From positions 434,001 to 498,000 of the forward strand of contig NZ_WTYY01000001.1 of the NCBI RefSeq assembly GCF_009827405.1: a stretch of 64,000 bases of DNA, in the 5' to 3' direction. Every line of letters begins with the position of its first letter. The stretch's first letter is position 1. The notes under the pieces were generated by a model. The model ran no database searches. It saw nothing but the letters and a program-made list of their open reading frames with translations, and was not told where the DNA came from. Positions 1 through 10,014 of this stretch are shown here, in pieces. The position numbers and the translations under genes are program-made. Source of the DNA: Alteraurantiacibacter aestuarii (GTDB taxonomy: Bacteria > Pseudomonadota > Alphaproteobacteria > Sphingomonadales > Sphingomonadaceae).

Positions 1-284
1 GTTGCAAGTCTTTTCAAGAGTTGATTGATTGCCATCATGAAGTTTCCAAAAACTGAAGAATCGGAATTATGACATATTATTCGCTGGGGTAAAGTAGATA
101 ACGTATACTTGAAGTTTGTAATGGTTTGCAGGATACTTGGTGGTACGTTACCGCATAGTCGCAAAATTTCTTCAAGGTTTAGAAGTTCTTATCTACCCGC
201 GATTCTGAAATGCTAGCGTGAAACTCGGACAGGCATGGCCGAATGCGCACTTCCGCAGTAAGTCAAAGTCGTCTAAACCCCTCC
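1..284. other. AT-rich stretch without a recognisable gene
   Basis: This segment is clearly lower in GC than the coding sequence to its right and no reading frame of convincing length is visible on either strand. A frame open from the left edge closes with TGA at 54-56 and could be the tail of a gene outside the window, but nothing identifies it. The right end leads into the riboswitch, so the promoter for the thiamine-regulated transcript should lie in this segment; I could not pick a single convincing -35/-10 pair. Confidence 0.4.
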
Positions 285-375
285 CATCCCCGGGGAGTCA
301 TGTGACTGAGAGGGGCGTGTAACGCCGCCCGACCCGTTGAACCTGAACCCGTTAGCACGGGCGGAGGGAAGGGTG
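285..375 (+). promoter_or_regulatory. TPP riboswitch (THI element)
   Basis: The conserved core of the thiamine pyrophosphate aptamer is present in order: a 5' C-rich strand near 285, CTGAGA at 306-311, an optional GC-rich arm (ggggcg / cgccc), then ACCC-TTGAACCTGA and the GTTAG-CAC-GGGCGGAGGGAA block ending near 372. This is the standard Thi-box layout. It lies about 65 bases before the start of a small membrane protein gene and about 550 bases before thiC, so it most likely represses both when TPP is abundant. A C/G-rich stretch at 373-400 could form the expression platform. Confidence 0.93.
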
Positions 376-439
376 GCCCCGGCCAGCAACCGGGACAAAG
401 GCCGCCCATCCTCCTGCCTGTCTGGAGAGGAACGCGCGC

Positions 440-2780
<2,341 letters not shown>

Positions 2781-2907
2781 TGGCTGAAGTACAGCTGATC
2801 CATTTTCGATAGTTATTGCGATATTTAGCAAATATGTGGTCTAAATATTGGAACTGATGGCGTGAAAGATAAGCGCTAGATTTGAGTGGATAGTTGGGAG
2901 ATTTTAG

Positions 2908-3798
2908 GTGGCGCGACGCGTGGCATTTATCAGTGAGAAAGGCGGTGTGGGGAAGACTACCTGCTGCTATCACATTGCAGCAGCTCTGGCTCGCTACCAC
3001 GGGAAAAGAGTCTTGGTGGTTGATGCTGATTATCAAAGGGGGGGTATCACTGGCCGGTTTTTCCCTGCTCTGATTGAGCAGTTCGATGATGGCTCTATGT
3101 CCGGTGAAACTCTTTTTCACAAATATCAGCAGCTCTACAGTGCGTCTAAATTAACGCCGAACGTTGATCTATACGAGTGGAAACACGGGAACCTCTCAGT
3201 AGATTTGCTTCCATCTGATCCGCGCTTGTCTGCGGTGTCCGTGGACAAGCTTCCAAGCTCGAACAACATTCGTGCGAATAACAAGGCGCTTCTAGCGCAC
3301 CTTCGAGTCTTGGATGATGTGCTAAAGGCTCTCGATAATGAATATGACTATATCTTGATAGATAGTCACCCAGAAGTATCTGACATTCTGAGGTCAGTCA
3401 TTTTTGCAGCTGATTATTGCGTGTCGCCCGTCAAGTTAGACCGTCAATCATCGGTCGGTGTGGCTACGATACAAGGCGAAATCAACAATGTGAATGACGA
3501 TGTTGAGATGATAAAAGGAGCGGTGGGAAGCTTTGACTACTCGCCTACTGAATTTTCCGGTGCGATTGGCATGATGTGTCGGGAGTGGGGCGAGGCTTTG
3601 AAAGGGTCTGAGCAGACCGAATTTAATCGCCTTCGCCAAACTGGCAGCATGTACACAAATTACGTCACCGAAGGTGATGGTCTTCGACAAGCCGCAGCTC
3701 AGAGAGTGCCAGTTTATGACATAGGCATCTCGAATGCAGTCAAGCAGTCCGGCCAGTTTAAGAATTTGACCGTGGAGTTTTTGGTTGAGTGCCCATGA
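2908..3798 (+). CDS. ParA-like P-loop ATPase
   Basis: A 296-residue ATPase of the ParA/MinD class. The deviant Walker A box KGGVGKTT is at residues 11-18, a Walker A' motif VDADYQ follows near 40, and a Walker B-like YDYILIDSHPE lies near 150. The GTG start at 2908 is preceded by GGGAG at 2896-2900. Base composition is distinctly lower in GC than the flanking genes, and codon use differs, which suggests recent acquisition. It is not next to parB or a replication gene. The following gene overlaps its stop codon (ATGA), so the two proteins are probably made together. A role in plasmid-type partition, or in positioning or a defence complex, is possible; the sequence does not decide. Confidence 0.85.
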   Translation: MARRVAFISEKGGVGKTTCCYHIAAALARYHGKRVLVVDADYQRGGITGRFFPALIEQFDDGSMSGETLFHKYQQLYSASKLTPNVDLYEWKHGNLSVDLLPSDPRLSAVSVDKLPSSNNIRANNKALLAHLRVLDDVLKALDNEYDYILIDSHPEVSDILRSVIFAADYCVSPVKLDRQSSVGVATIQGEINNVNDDVEMIKGAVGSFDYSPTEFSGAIGMMCREWGEALKGSEQTEFNRLRQTGSMYTNYVTEGDGLRQAAAQRVPVYDIGISNAVKQSGQFKNLTVEFLVECP

Positions 3799-4256
3799 CG
3801 GATATCAAAGTTGAAAAACTCGTTGAATGGCTCGGTCCAGAGGGAGCCGTTGCGGGATTGGATAAAAGCGATCTTACCAACGCAGATCTGATGATGGTCG
3901 CACGCCGTGACGGAATTGATTTTGAGCCGAAGGCCTCAAGAAAGCAATTGACGATTGAACTCGTTATGTCGCGCATTCAGCGTATCCATAAAAATACCGA
4001 TCAACTGCTTGAATTATCTCGAGATGAGCTAAAAAGGTATTTTACTGAGCGTTTGGTTTCTAACGCCGAGATTCTTTCTTTGCTCAAGCAGTTAGAGATT
4101 GCGCCAAGTAGGAAAATAAGGGGGAGAATGCTTGATTTCGCAGCAGGTGAAATAAGTGATTTAGGGATGTATGCGAGAGTCGCTAAAGGGCGTGGCTCGC
4201 GCGAGGAAAAACAAGGGCATACTAGCAATTTGGTGCCTAAGAAGAAGTCGCAGTAA
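3795..4256 (+). CDS. partner protein of the ParA-like ATPase, unknown function
   Basis: A 153-residue protein starting at an ATG that overlaps the TGA of the ParA-like gene. It is rich in charged residues and predicted helical. Residues about 25-60 (LTNADLMMVARRDGIDFE followed by a K/R-rich helix) resemble the short helix-extended-helix pattern of SAP/HeH or Rho-N type DNA-binding modules; this is a weak visual resemblance. The C-terminus is basic (KKKSQ). Base composition is low in GC like its partner. It may act as the DNA- or partner-binding component of the ATPase, in place of ParB, but it is not recognisable as ParB. Confidence 0.7.
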   Translation: MTDIKVEKLVEWLGPEGAVAGLDKSDLTNADLMMVARRDGIDFEPKASRKQLTIELVMSRIQRIHKNTDQLLELSRDELKRYFTERLVSNAEILSLLKQLEIAPSRKIRGRMLDFAAGEISDLGMYARVAKGRGSREEKQGHTSNLVPKKKSQ

Positions 4257-4278
4257 TCCCGCCTGCTCCCTAGCCACC

Positions 4279-4662
4279 TCACCCCTCCCGCACCGCCTCA
4301 AAATAAACCCCCACACACGCCTGCACATGGCGGAACCTGTCGCCGCCCAGATGCTTGCCACCATACCATCGCGTCACCACCACCAGATGATCGCGCAACC
4401 CCTCGCGCTCCAGCATCCGCAGGATGATCATGCCCGCGCCGCTTTCGCCGTCGTCATTCTTGATCGGGCCTTCGTCGCAAATCAGGCCCCAGCTGTTGTG
4501 CGTGGCCTTGGCGAATTTCTTGGATTTGCACAGCATGGCAATCAGCGCCTTGGCCTCTTCACCCGAGCGGCACGGCGCGCCGGATACGGCGTATTTCGAT
4601 CCGCGGTCGGAAATGATTCCATCGAGCGTCAGCATGGGGGCGGCGTAGGTGGCGGTGCGCAT
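4279..4662 (-). CDS. IMPACT/YigZ-family protein (UPF0029 domain)
   Basis: A 127-residue single-domain member of the IMPACT/YigZ family. Diagnostic segments are GSKYAVSG near residue 21, the NDDGESGAG motif near 70 and VVVTRWYGGKHLGG near 97. The start ATG at 4662 is chosen because it places the family's first strand close to the N-terminus; upstream in-frame codons run antisense into the next gene and are not family-like. E. coli YigZ has an additional C-terminal domain, absent here. The yeast homologue Yih1 regulates Gcn2, but no role can be assigned in bacteria from this sequence. Confidence 0.85.
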   Translation of the reverse strand: MRTATYAAPMLTLDGIISDRGSKYAVSGAPCRSGEEAKALIAMLCKSKKFAKATHNSWGLICDEGPIKNDDGESGAGMIILRMLEREGLRDHLVVVTRWYGGKHLGGDRFRHVQACVGVYFEAVREG

Positions 4663-4755
4663 TTTTGCAAAGTCCGGGGTGCGCCAGCCCTTCCATCCCG
4701 CCCAGAAATCCCCATCTCGGGTGAACAACAGAAACAACCGAGAGGACTTCCACCT

Positions 4756-5100
4756 ATGCAGTTCCAGTTCAATTCCGATAGCTCGGTCATGGGCACTGAA
4801 AACGTGGCGGAGCGGATCGAGGCGCAGTTGCGTGAGCGGCTGGCGCGGTTTGAGGACAGGCTTTCGCGGCTTGAGGTTCATGTGCGCGACGAGAACGGCC
4901 CCAAGGGCGGCGGCGATGACAAGGCCTGCATGATCGAGGCGCGGATCAAGGGCGAGAAGCCGATTGGCGTAACCGGCCATGCGGGCGATGTGGACAGCGC
5001 CGCACGGATCGCAGCCAACACGCTGGTCCAGCGGCTGGAACGTCATTTCGGCAAGGGTGATCGGCACAAGCACGATCCCTCGCCCGATAAGGTGATCTGA
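4756..5100 (+). CDS. HPF/RaiA-family ribosome-associated protein
   Basis: A 114-residue protein opening MQFQFNSDSS with a basic C-terminus (KGDRHKHDP). The pattern of a short strand, long amphipathic helix (ERIEAQLRERLARFEDRL), two strands and a second helix ending in a His/Lys-rich tail resembles the sigma-54 modulation/ribosome hibernation family, in a short form without the C-terminal dimerisation domain. The ATG at 4756 has an AGGAC-type ribosome site around 4742. It diverges from the YigZ-family gene. A role in stabilising idle ribosomes is inferred from the family only. Confidence 0.7.
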   Translation: MQFQFNSDSSVMGTENVAERIEAQLRERLARFEDRLSRLEVHVRDENGPKGGGDDKACMIEARIKGEKPIGVTGHAGDVDSAARIAANTLVQRLERHFGKGDRHKHDPSPDKVI

Positions 5101-5263
5101 TCGATAGCGCGCATTGATAGGGGCATCGATAAGGGGCGGGGGAGGCGCTGCTGACCCCGGCCCTTTGGCCCCTGTCCTTTTGTCCATATCGAAACGCGCC
5201 GGGGCGCTCTTACCTTTCCTGTGCTGGGTTCATCCATTCGGGGCCCAATTGGAAAGGACCACA

Positions 5264-5839
5264 ATGACCAAACATATCCTCACGACCCTGCTCGCAGGCG
5301 CCGCCTTCAGTCTGTCCGCATGCAGCGAAGCCGCTGAAGCGCCTGTTGCAGACGATGCCGCGATGGCGGATCAGACCGCCAATTCGCAGGCCACCGGAAC
5401 CATTGTTGATGTTGCAGTCGGCAATGAAGATTTCTCCACCCTTGTCGCTGCCGTTCAGGCCGCCGGCCTGGTGGATACGCTGTCGGGCGCCGGACCGTTC
5501 ACCGTGTTCGCACCGACCAATGCAGCTTTCGCAGCGCTGCCCGAAGGCGTGGTGGAAGAGCTGACCACCAATGACACCGAAACCCTCGCCAGCATCCTGA
5601 CCTATCACGTGGTGGCAGGCGAAGTGCTGGCGGCAGACGTGCTCGCCGCGATCGAAGGTGCCGGCGATGCAGGCTTTGCCATCACCACCGTCAATGGCGC
5701 CACGCTCACCGCCACGCTGGTGGATGGCAATGTCGTGCTGACCGATGCCGCAGGCAACACCGCCACCGTCGTTGCGACCGATGTCGATGCTTCCAACGGC
5801 GTGATCCACGTGATCGACACGGTGCTGATGCCCGCTTGA
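5264..5839 (+). CDS. fasciclin (FAS1) domain lipoprotein
   Basis: A 191-residue secreted protein. The N-terminus has a lipoprotein signal with the lipobox LSAC (Cys at about 19). One complete FAS1 domain covers residues about 50-190, with FSTLVAAVQAAGL (H1 region) followed by GPFTVFAPTNAAFAALP and the closing NGVIHVIDTVLMP (H2). The start ATG at 5264 follows GGAAAGGAC at 5251-5259; a longer open frame upstream lacks a ribosome site. FAS1 proteins act in adhesion or matrix contact. A strong terminator follows the gene. Confidence 0.93.
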   Translation: MTKHILTTLLAGAAFSLSACSEAAEAPVADDAAMADQTANSQATGTIVDVAVGNEDFSTLVAAVQAAGLVDTLSGAGPFTVFAPTNAAFAALPEGVVEELTTNDTETLASILTYHVVAGEVLAADVLAAIEGAGDAGFAITTVNGATLTATLVDGNVVLTDAAGNTATVVATDVDASNGVIHVIDTVLMPA

Positions 5840-5907
5840 TTAGCGGGTGGATCATGGGGCTGACTTTCAGGCCCTGAATTTGCCAGGCTACATGAGCTAC
5901 ACTGCAG

Positions 5908-5937
5908 GGGCGGGTCTTTGACGAGGCCCGCCCTTTT
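5908..5937 (+). terminator. Rho-independent terminator after the fasciclin gene
   Basis: Arms gggcggg (5908-5914) and cccgccc (5927-5933) enclose a 12-base loop and are followed at once by TTTT (5934-5937). It lies about 70 bases after the fasciclin stop codon. Confidence 0.85.
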
Positions 5938-6004
5938 GCGATCTGCACCCGCGTGGCAGGCTGTGTGTCTGCTCGCGCTTGCGGAGTGTCAGTCTCTTGG
6001 CCGA

Positions 6005-6484
6005 TCAATCAAACAGGTATCGCATCTGGATGGTGATCGTGCTGCCCGCGGCCAACGGAACCTGCGATCGGGCATAACGCGGCATTCCGCCCGGATTGCC
6101 TGAAACGCCCACGCCCTCTGTCGGCATGCCGATGAAGTTCTGGCCAAGGCGGCCGTTGCGGTTTTCGTCATGGAATACCGTCACGGCATAGTTGCCCGCA
6201 GCGGGCAGGGGCACCTGGATGCGGGTGGTGGCTCCGGTGATCGGATAGGTGCGGCGCCACGTGCCGTCGCCTTCTTCGCATTCGGGGAAATCGGCCTTTT
6301 CGCGGAACAGGCAGACGATCAGCTGGCCATTGGTGGAGCTGAGCTGCGTCACCGTCAGACTGAAGCTGGCACCCGGTTGCTGCGCCACGGCGGGGGACGA
6401 TGTGATCGCGGCCAATGAGATCAGCGAGCCAAGCGCGGCGAGCGAGGCAAAACCGGCGTGGGTGATCGGTGAGCGTGTCATCAT
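6005..6484 (-). CDS. secreted DUF2141 protein
   Basis: A 159-residue protein with a cleavable signal peptide (hydrophobic residues about 8-32, AVAQQ cleavage region). The remainder is a beta-rich DUF2141 domain, with the family pattern of an N-terminal strand ending in LIVCLF, then YAVTVFHDENRNGRLGQN and a terminal strand of basic/hydrophobic alternation. Two adjacent ATG codons begin the gene at 6484 or 6481. It lies 8 bases after the ion-channel gene and is likely translated from the same transcript. Function unknown. Confidence 0.85.
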   Translation of the reverse strand: MMTRSPITHAGFASLAALGSLISLAAITSSPAVAQQPGASFSLTVTQLSSTNGQLIVCLFREKADFPECEEGDGTWRRTYPITGATTRIQVPLPAAGNYAVTVFHDENRNGRLGQNFIGMPTEGVGVSGNPGGMPRYARSQVPLAAGSTITIQMRYLFD

Positions 6485-6492
6485 GGCCCCGC

Positions 6493-6918
6493 CTATTTGC
6501 GCGAAAGACGGGTGATCAGCGAGACGAAGAAGGCGGTGGACCAGCCCATCAGGATGATACCGTTCATCCCTTCGATGGCGGCAACCAGCTGCCAGTCATG
6601 CGCCAGCCCGGCATCGTCATAACCGATGGTGGAATAGGTGATGGTGGAGAAATACACCGCCGTGTGCAGATCGGGCAGCGCGTCCAGCACCAGGTACACC
6701 GCCGCATACAGCCAGATCTCCGCCCCGTGCAGCAGGAACAGGCCGACCACCAGCGCCAGGGTGAAGGCAATTCCGCGCGCACTGACGGGGGAAATCGATT
6801 CGAGCTGCTCCTCCTCCCGCTCTATCCGCAACACGCGCGCCAGGCCGAGCAGGCCCAGCCCGTGCATGATCACGGTGAGCAGGACCATGAAGGTGGCAAC
6901 GGCAAGGGCGGGAAACAT
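6493..6918 (-). CDS. two-helix ion channel-like protein with variant selectivity filter
   Basis: A 141-residue protein starting at MFPALAV. It has an N-terminal membrane helix (about 1-25), then two further helices around 48-70 and 112-133, with a pore-loop segment between them reading YFSTITYSTIGYDD. This is the layout of bacterial two-pore-domain type K+ channel proteins, but the usual TVGYGD filter is TIGYDD. The first gene of a pair with the DUF2141 gene. A longer frame upstream lacks a ribosome site; the ATG at 6918 begins the first hydrophobic helix. Confidence 0.75.
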   Translation of the reverse strand: MFPALAVATFMVLLTVIMHGLGLLGLARVLRIEREEEQLESISPVSARGIAFTLALVVGLFLLHGAEIWLYAAVYLVLDALPDLHTAVYFSTITYSTIGYDDAGLAHDWQLVAAIEGMNGIILMGWSTAFFVSLITRLSRK

Positions 6919-6976
6919 GGCGTCACCTTGTCTGCTTGCCGGGCGCCGGTCAATCGCGAAGCGGGCAGGGCGGGCT

Positions 6977-7033
6977 GCCCGGTTCAACCAACGCCCGGTT
7001 CAACTAGCGCCCAGCCTCTAGCGACCAGCCTCT
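6977..7033 (+). repeat. two successive short tandem duplications
   Basis: A 16-bp unit containing gcccggttcaac is repeated at 6977-6992 and 6993-7008, and a 14-bp unit agcgNccagcctct is repeated directly after it at 7006-7019 and 7020-7033. The pair fills most of the gap between the divergent channel gene and the next plus-strand gene. Confidence 0.8.
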
Positions 7034-7090
7034 ACCGCTCGGCTCCCGGGCGCGCTATGGCGCCGCCAACCCCGCAATCAGGAAGTGTAT

Positions 7091-7303
7091 ATGGCCGATC
7101 TCTATCTCAAGGCGCTCGAATCCGAACGCAAGGCGCTGTGGGCGACCTGCCGGCTCAAAGGCCTGGCGAAAGACACCAGGGAACGCCTGCGCATCGCCGA
7201 GCTGGACCGCCTGCTGGCCGAGCACAAGGCCAAGGCCGGAACCAAGGCTGATACCAAGGCTGATGCCAAAGGCGGCACGAAAGAAGGCGCGAAGAAGGTC
7301 TAG
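7091..7303 (+). CDS. small Lys/Ala-rich protein of unknown function
   Basis: A 70-residue protein starting at ATG 7091 with GGAAG at 7081-7085. Residues 1-48 form a predicted amphipathic helix with many charged residues; the last 22 residues are a low-complexity run of Lys, Ala, Gly, Thr and Asp typical of a flexible basic tail. Its stop TAG overlaps the stop of the converging small gene by three bases. No family recognised. Confidence 0.6.
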   Translation: MADLYLKALESERKALWATCRLKGLAKDTRERLRIAELDRLLAEHKAKAGTKADTKADAKGGTKEGAKKV

Positions 7304-7434
7304 CCGTTCTTCATGTTCTCCAGCCCCTTGATGCCACCGGGCTTGGTGCTGGGCTGAGAGGCGTTCTTCTTGGGGCCCTTGTCCGCCTTGGGCTTGCGCA
7401 CTTCGCGGTTCGATTTCTTCTGGCTCTTGGCCAT
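7300..7434 (-). CDS. 44-residue basic protein
   Basis: A short gene encoding MAKSQKKSNREVRKPKA and 27 further residues ending MKNG. The composition is strongly Lys/Pro/Ser-rich and resembles small basic proteins that recur in sphingomonad genomes next to housekeeping genes; I recall the MAKSQKKSNRE opening as conserved but have not searched. Its stop codon overlaps that of the converging 70-residue gene (CTAG at 7300-7303). No function can be inferred beyond possible nucleic-acid or ribosome contact due to charge. Confidence 0.65.
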   Translation of the reverse strand: MAKSQKKSNREVRKPKADKGPKKNASQPSTKPGGIKGLENMKNG

Positions 7435-7524
7435 GACTGTTCCAATAGAGGCGGAATGCCTCGCCCCGCCATACGCCTGATGCGGGCAGGACCCGGCATC
7501 AAATCGTAAGTTCAGGTCGTAGGT

Positions 7525-8016
7525 TCAGTTCTGGCGGGCGATCCTGTGCAGCTGCTTGTCCAGCTCCTGCAGGAAGCGCGAGCGGTCGGCCTTGCTGAAC
7601 GGGGGCGGGCCACCGCCAATGCCGTCTGCGCCCACGCGCAGGTCCGCCATGATCGCGCGCGTGGCAATCGCCCCGCCGATGGAGCCTGTGGTGAAAGGCT
7701 TGCCATTGTTGCCAATGACGGTCGCACCCGCCTTCAGGCAGCGATCGGCCAGCAATATGTCGGCCGTGATGACGATGCAGCGGGCGTCGGCCTGCTCGGC
7801 AATCCAGTCATCGGCGGCGTCGAACCCGTCGGACACCACCACCCGTTGGACCCATTTGCTTTCGGGAATGCGGAAAGGCGAATTGCTGACCACCTTCACC
7901 GGCACCTTGTGGCGCAGGGCGACGCGGTAGATTTCCTCCTTCACCGGGCAGGCATCGGCATCGACCAGGATCTGCAGCTGGCTGGCTGTCATCGCGGGAT
8001 CATTTCCTGGCATCAT
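7525..8016 (-). CDS. YaiI/YqxD-family protein (DUF188)
   Basis: A 163-residue member of the DUF188 family, related in fold to PIN-type nucleases. Family motifs are ILVDADACPVKEEIYRVA near residue 17, GFDAADDWI near 65, VITADILLADRCL near 83 and a C-terminal FLQELD segment. The start at 8016 is preceded by AGGAAC at good spacing; a downstream ATG at 7992 is the alternative. The conserved acidic residues (DADACP and TADIPLA type motifs) are present. Biochemical function is unproven. Confidence 0.92.
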   Translation of the reverse strand: MMPGNDPAMTASQLQILVDADACPVKEEIYRVALRHKVPVKVVSNSPFRIPESKWVQRVVVSDGFDAADDWIAEQADARCIVITADILLADRCLKAGATVIGNNGKPFTTGSIGGAIATRAIMADLRVGADGIGGGPPPFSKADRSRFLQELDKQLHRIARQN

Positions 8017-8139
8017 CAGAGTGTTCCTGTGTCACTTTCCCAGTCTATTTCCAGGCATATTTCTACGTATATTTCCGAATGGAAAGCAGATTGCAGCCCT
8101 GCGCACCTTCTGGCTTCAATCGTGTGAGGAACCACAACC

Positions 8140-8583
8140 ATGAACAAGTCCGTAGCGTCCTTTATCGCCCTTGGCGCCATTGCGATGAGCGCTGGCTGCG
8201 CCCCGGTGGACGGGGAAACGCGCGCTTCTGGCGATGGCTCGGCGCGCCAGTGCTTCTTCACCAGCCAGATCAATTCCTATTCCGACGCGGAAGACGGACC
8301 GGATGGCGAAGAGCGTTTCTACATCGAAACCGGCCCCAACGATAACTGGCTGTTCGAAGCGATCGGACCCTGCAACGATCTGGACTTCACCATGCAGATT
8401 GCGCTCGACACGCGCGGCATGGGCAGCGTGTGTACCGGCAATACGGAAACCTTGCTGATCCCCCGCACGCCCACCGGCACCGGGCGCTGTTCGGTGCGCG
8501 TGCTGCAAAAGATGACCGATGATGAACGCGATGCCTTCGAAGCCGCAGCAAAGGCAGCAGTGGAGGCGCGCCGCGCCCAGTAG
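8140..8583 (+). CDS. DUF6491-family lipoprotein
   Basis: A 147-residue secreted protein with a lipoprotein-type signal (SAGC, Cys at about 20). The body shows the DUF6491 pattern: CFFTSQINSYSDA, a strand with EAIGPCNDLDF, MQIALDTRGMGSVCTG, and TGRCSVRVLQKMTDDE. Four internal cysteines probably form disulfides. The family is widespread in sphingomonads and its function is unknown. The gene is followed immediately by a stop-containing tandem repeat. Confidence 0.85.
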   Translation: MNKSVASFIALGAIAMSAGCAPVDGETRASGDGSARQCFFTSQINSYSDAEDGPDGEERFYIETGPNDNWLFEAIGPCNDLDFTMQIALDTRGMGSVCTGNTETLLIPRTPTGTGRCSVRVLQKMTDDERDAFEAAAKAAVEARRAQ

Positions 8584-8619
8584 ATCGGGCAGTAAATCGG
8601 GCAGTAAATCGGGCAGTAA
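8584..8619 (+). repeat. 12-bp direct repeat with in-frame stops, three copies
   Basis: The unit atcgggcagtaa is repeated three times without change, beginning at the base after the TAG stop of the lipoprotein gene. Each unit is four codons long and ends with TAA in the frame of that gene, giving four stop codons in series. Confidence 0.97.
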
Positions 8620-8628
8620 CTTCGGCGC

Positions 8629-8937
8629 CTAGCGCTTGCGGACGAATTCGGCGCGCAGGACCAGACCCTTTATGCCCGGATAGCGGCAGTCGATTTCCTG
8701 CGCGTCGCCGGTCAGGCGGATGCTCTTGATCAGCGTGCCCTGTTTCAGCACCTGGCCCGCGCCCTTGACATCAAGGTCCTTGATCAGCGTCACCTGATCG
8801 CCATCGGCCAGCAGATTGCCCACCGCATCGCGGACCTCCACCTGGCCTGCCGCCGCCTGCTTTGCGGCCAGCTGGGAAGCGGGCATCCATTCGCCGCTGT
8901 CCTCATCAAAGACATAGTCCTCGTCATCGCCGGCCAT
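8629..8937 (-). CDS. PhnA/YjdM-family protein (C-terminal PhnA domain)
   Basis: A 102-residue protein. Residues about 35-102 match the PhnA domain: VRDAVGNLLADGDQVTLIKDL, VKGAG, LKQGTLIKSIRLTG, a short strand with CRYPGIKGLVL and a closing FVRKR. The N-terminal zinc ribbon of E. coli YjdM is replaced by an acidic segment (MAGDDEDYVFDEDSGEW). Despite the historic name, this family is not shown to act on phosphonates. It stands alone, converging with the lipoprotein gene. Confidence 0.9.
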   Translation of the reverse strand: MAGDDEDYVFDEDSGEWMPASQLAAKQAAAGQVEVRDAVGNLLADGDQVTLIKDLDVKGAGQVLKQGTLIKSIRLTGDAQEIDCRYPGIKGLVLRAEFVRKR

Positions 8938-8995
8938 CTGTTCTGCTCCTGAAGTTCAGCAGTGCGCATGGCAGTGCGATGGCGCTTTGACCAGT

Positions 8996-9028
8996 AAATC
9001 TACGGCAAATCTACGGCAAATCTCCGGC
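8996..9028 (+). repeat. 11-bp direct repeat, three copies
   Basis: The unit aaatctacggc occurs at 8996-9006 and 9007-9017, with a one-base variant (aaatctccggc) at 9018-9028. It lies about 60 bases upstream of the PhnA-family start codon. Confidence 0.9.
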
Positions 9029-9338
9029 AAATGTGGGGCGTTTACCCCGCGTTTCCGCCGGACCTGACCTGCGTTTCCAAGGATAATTAGGTAAAGCGGG
9101 CCATGCGTGCTAGAAGCCCCGTGCTGACGTCGAAATTTGCGACGGACTTCGAGATTTGACGACCGCCGCTTGCCCACCGGTTCCAACCGCACGGCCCCGG
9201 CGTAAACCAGACGACGACTTCCTTTCATCGGACGATTTGACGCCTCCTGGTCGCAAAAGCGGCCCGGTTGAACCTTGAATGGCCGGGATCACACAATCGT
9301 GTCCTTGCCGATACTAGTTTCCGTGAAAGGAATACCCC
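9029..9338 (+). promoter_or_regulatory. long leader region upstream of the cold-shock gene
   Basis: About 310 bases without a gene. It probably contains the promoter and 5' untranslated region of the cold-shock gene; an AT-richer patch at 9080-9095 (aattaggtaaagc) and GC-rich arms around 9200-9290 could give temperature-dependent folding, as in other csp leaders. The last bases hold the ribosome site GAAAGGAAT. No exact promoter could be assigned. Confidence 0.45.
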
Positions 9339-9551
9339 ATGTCAAAGACTGGCACCGTAAAATTCTTCAACACCGACAAGGGCTATGGTTTCATCCAGCC
9401 TGACGACGGTTCGGCTGACAGCTTCGTACATATCTCTGCCGTACAGGCAGCAGGCATGACCACGCTCGATAAAGAGCAGCGCCTGAACTACGAAATCGAA
9501 TCCGGCCGTAACGGCAAGGAATCGGCTGTTAATCTGTCGGCTGCCGACTGA
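9339..9551 (+). CDS. cold-shock domain protein
   Basis: A 70-residue single cold-shock domain. The RNA-binding motifs are clear: RNP1 as KGYGFI at residues about 15-20 and RNP2 as FVHIS near 30-34. These proteins bind single-stranded RNA and DNA and act as RNA chaperones. The ribosome site AAAGGAA lies 8-9 bases before the ATG. The long leader upstream suggests post-transcriptional control. Confidence 0.97.
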   Translation: MSKTGTVKFFNTDKGYGFIQPDDGSADSFVHISAVQAAGMTTLDKEQRLNYEIESGRNGKESAVNLSAAD

Positions 9552-9685
9552 TTGAATTCGGGCTTTCCCGGGTGGCGCCATGCGCTGCCCGGGGCACCCA
9601 TTCCGGCGCGCCCGGTACAGTGCTTACGTACTACAGGCCGCGTCCACCCCGTTATCCGCCCCAGATTGCAGCCCTAAGGACGAAC

Positions 9686-9946
9686 ATGGCCCAGACATTT
9701 CAATTCTACGATGATCGTGCGAATGAAGCTTCTGCCGAAGCTGCCTCTGCCACGCTCGACAATGTCCGGGAACGGGCTCTGCGGTCTGAAAAGGCATGGC
9801 GGGGCATGGCCGATCAGGCGCTGAAGATCGAAGAAGATCGCGCCCAGGCCGAACGTGACCGTGCCGAACGGCGCGAAGCGGAAAAGCAGGCCGAAGCCGA
9901 AAAGCGCGAACAGGCCGAACAGATGATCCTGGCGCAGGACGGCTGA
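9686..9946 (+). CDS. small coiled-coil protein of unknown function
   Basis: An 86-residue, highly charged protein. Residues about 20-80 are almost entirely Glu, Ala, Arg, Gln and Lys in a helix-forming pattern, consistent with one long coiled coil. No signal peptide or membrane segment. The ATG at 9686 has AAGGA at 9676-9680. It follows the cold-shock gene in the same direction and may share its transcript. Not recognised. Confidence 0.75.
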   Translation: MAQTFQFYDDRANEASAEAASATLDNVRERALRSEKAWRGMADQALKIEEDRAQAERDRAERREAEKQAEAEKREQAEQMILAQDG

Positions 9947-10014
9947 GCGCACCAGCGCCGCCTCTCCCGACTACCAGATCCGGCAAACAAGTTTCGGCAG
10001 ATCAGGCCGGAACC

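Noticed and set aside
4171..4755. Plus-strand open frame leading into the HPF-like gene
   Set aside because: It is antisense to the YigZ-family gene and its residues are not family-like; the ATG at 4756 has the ribosome site.
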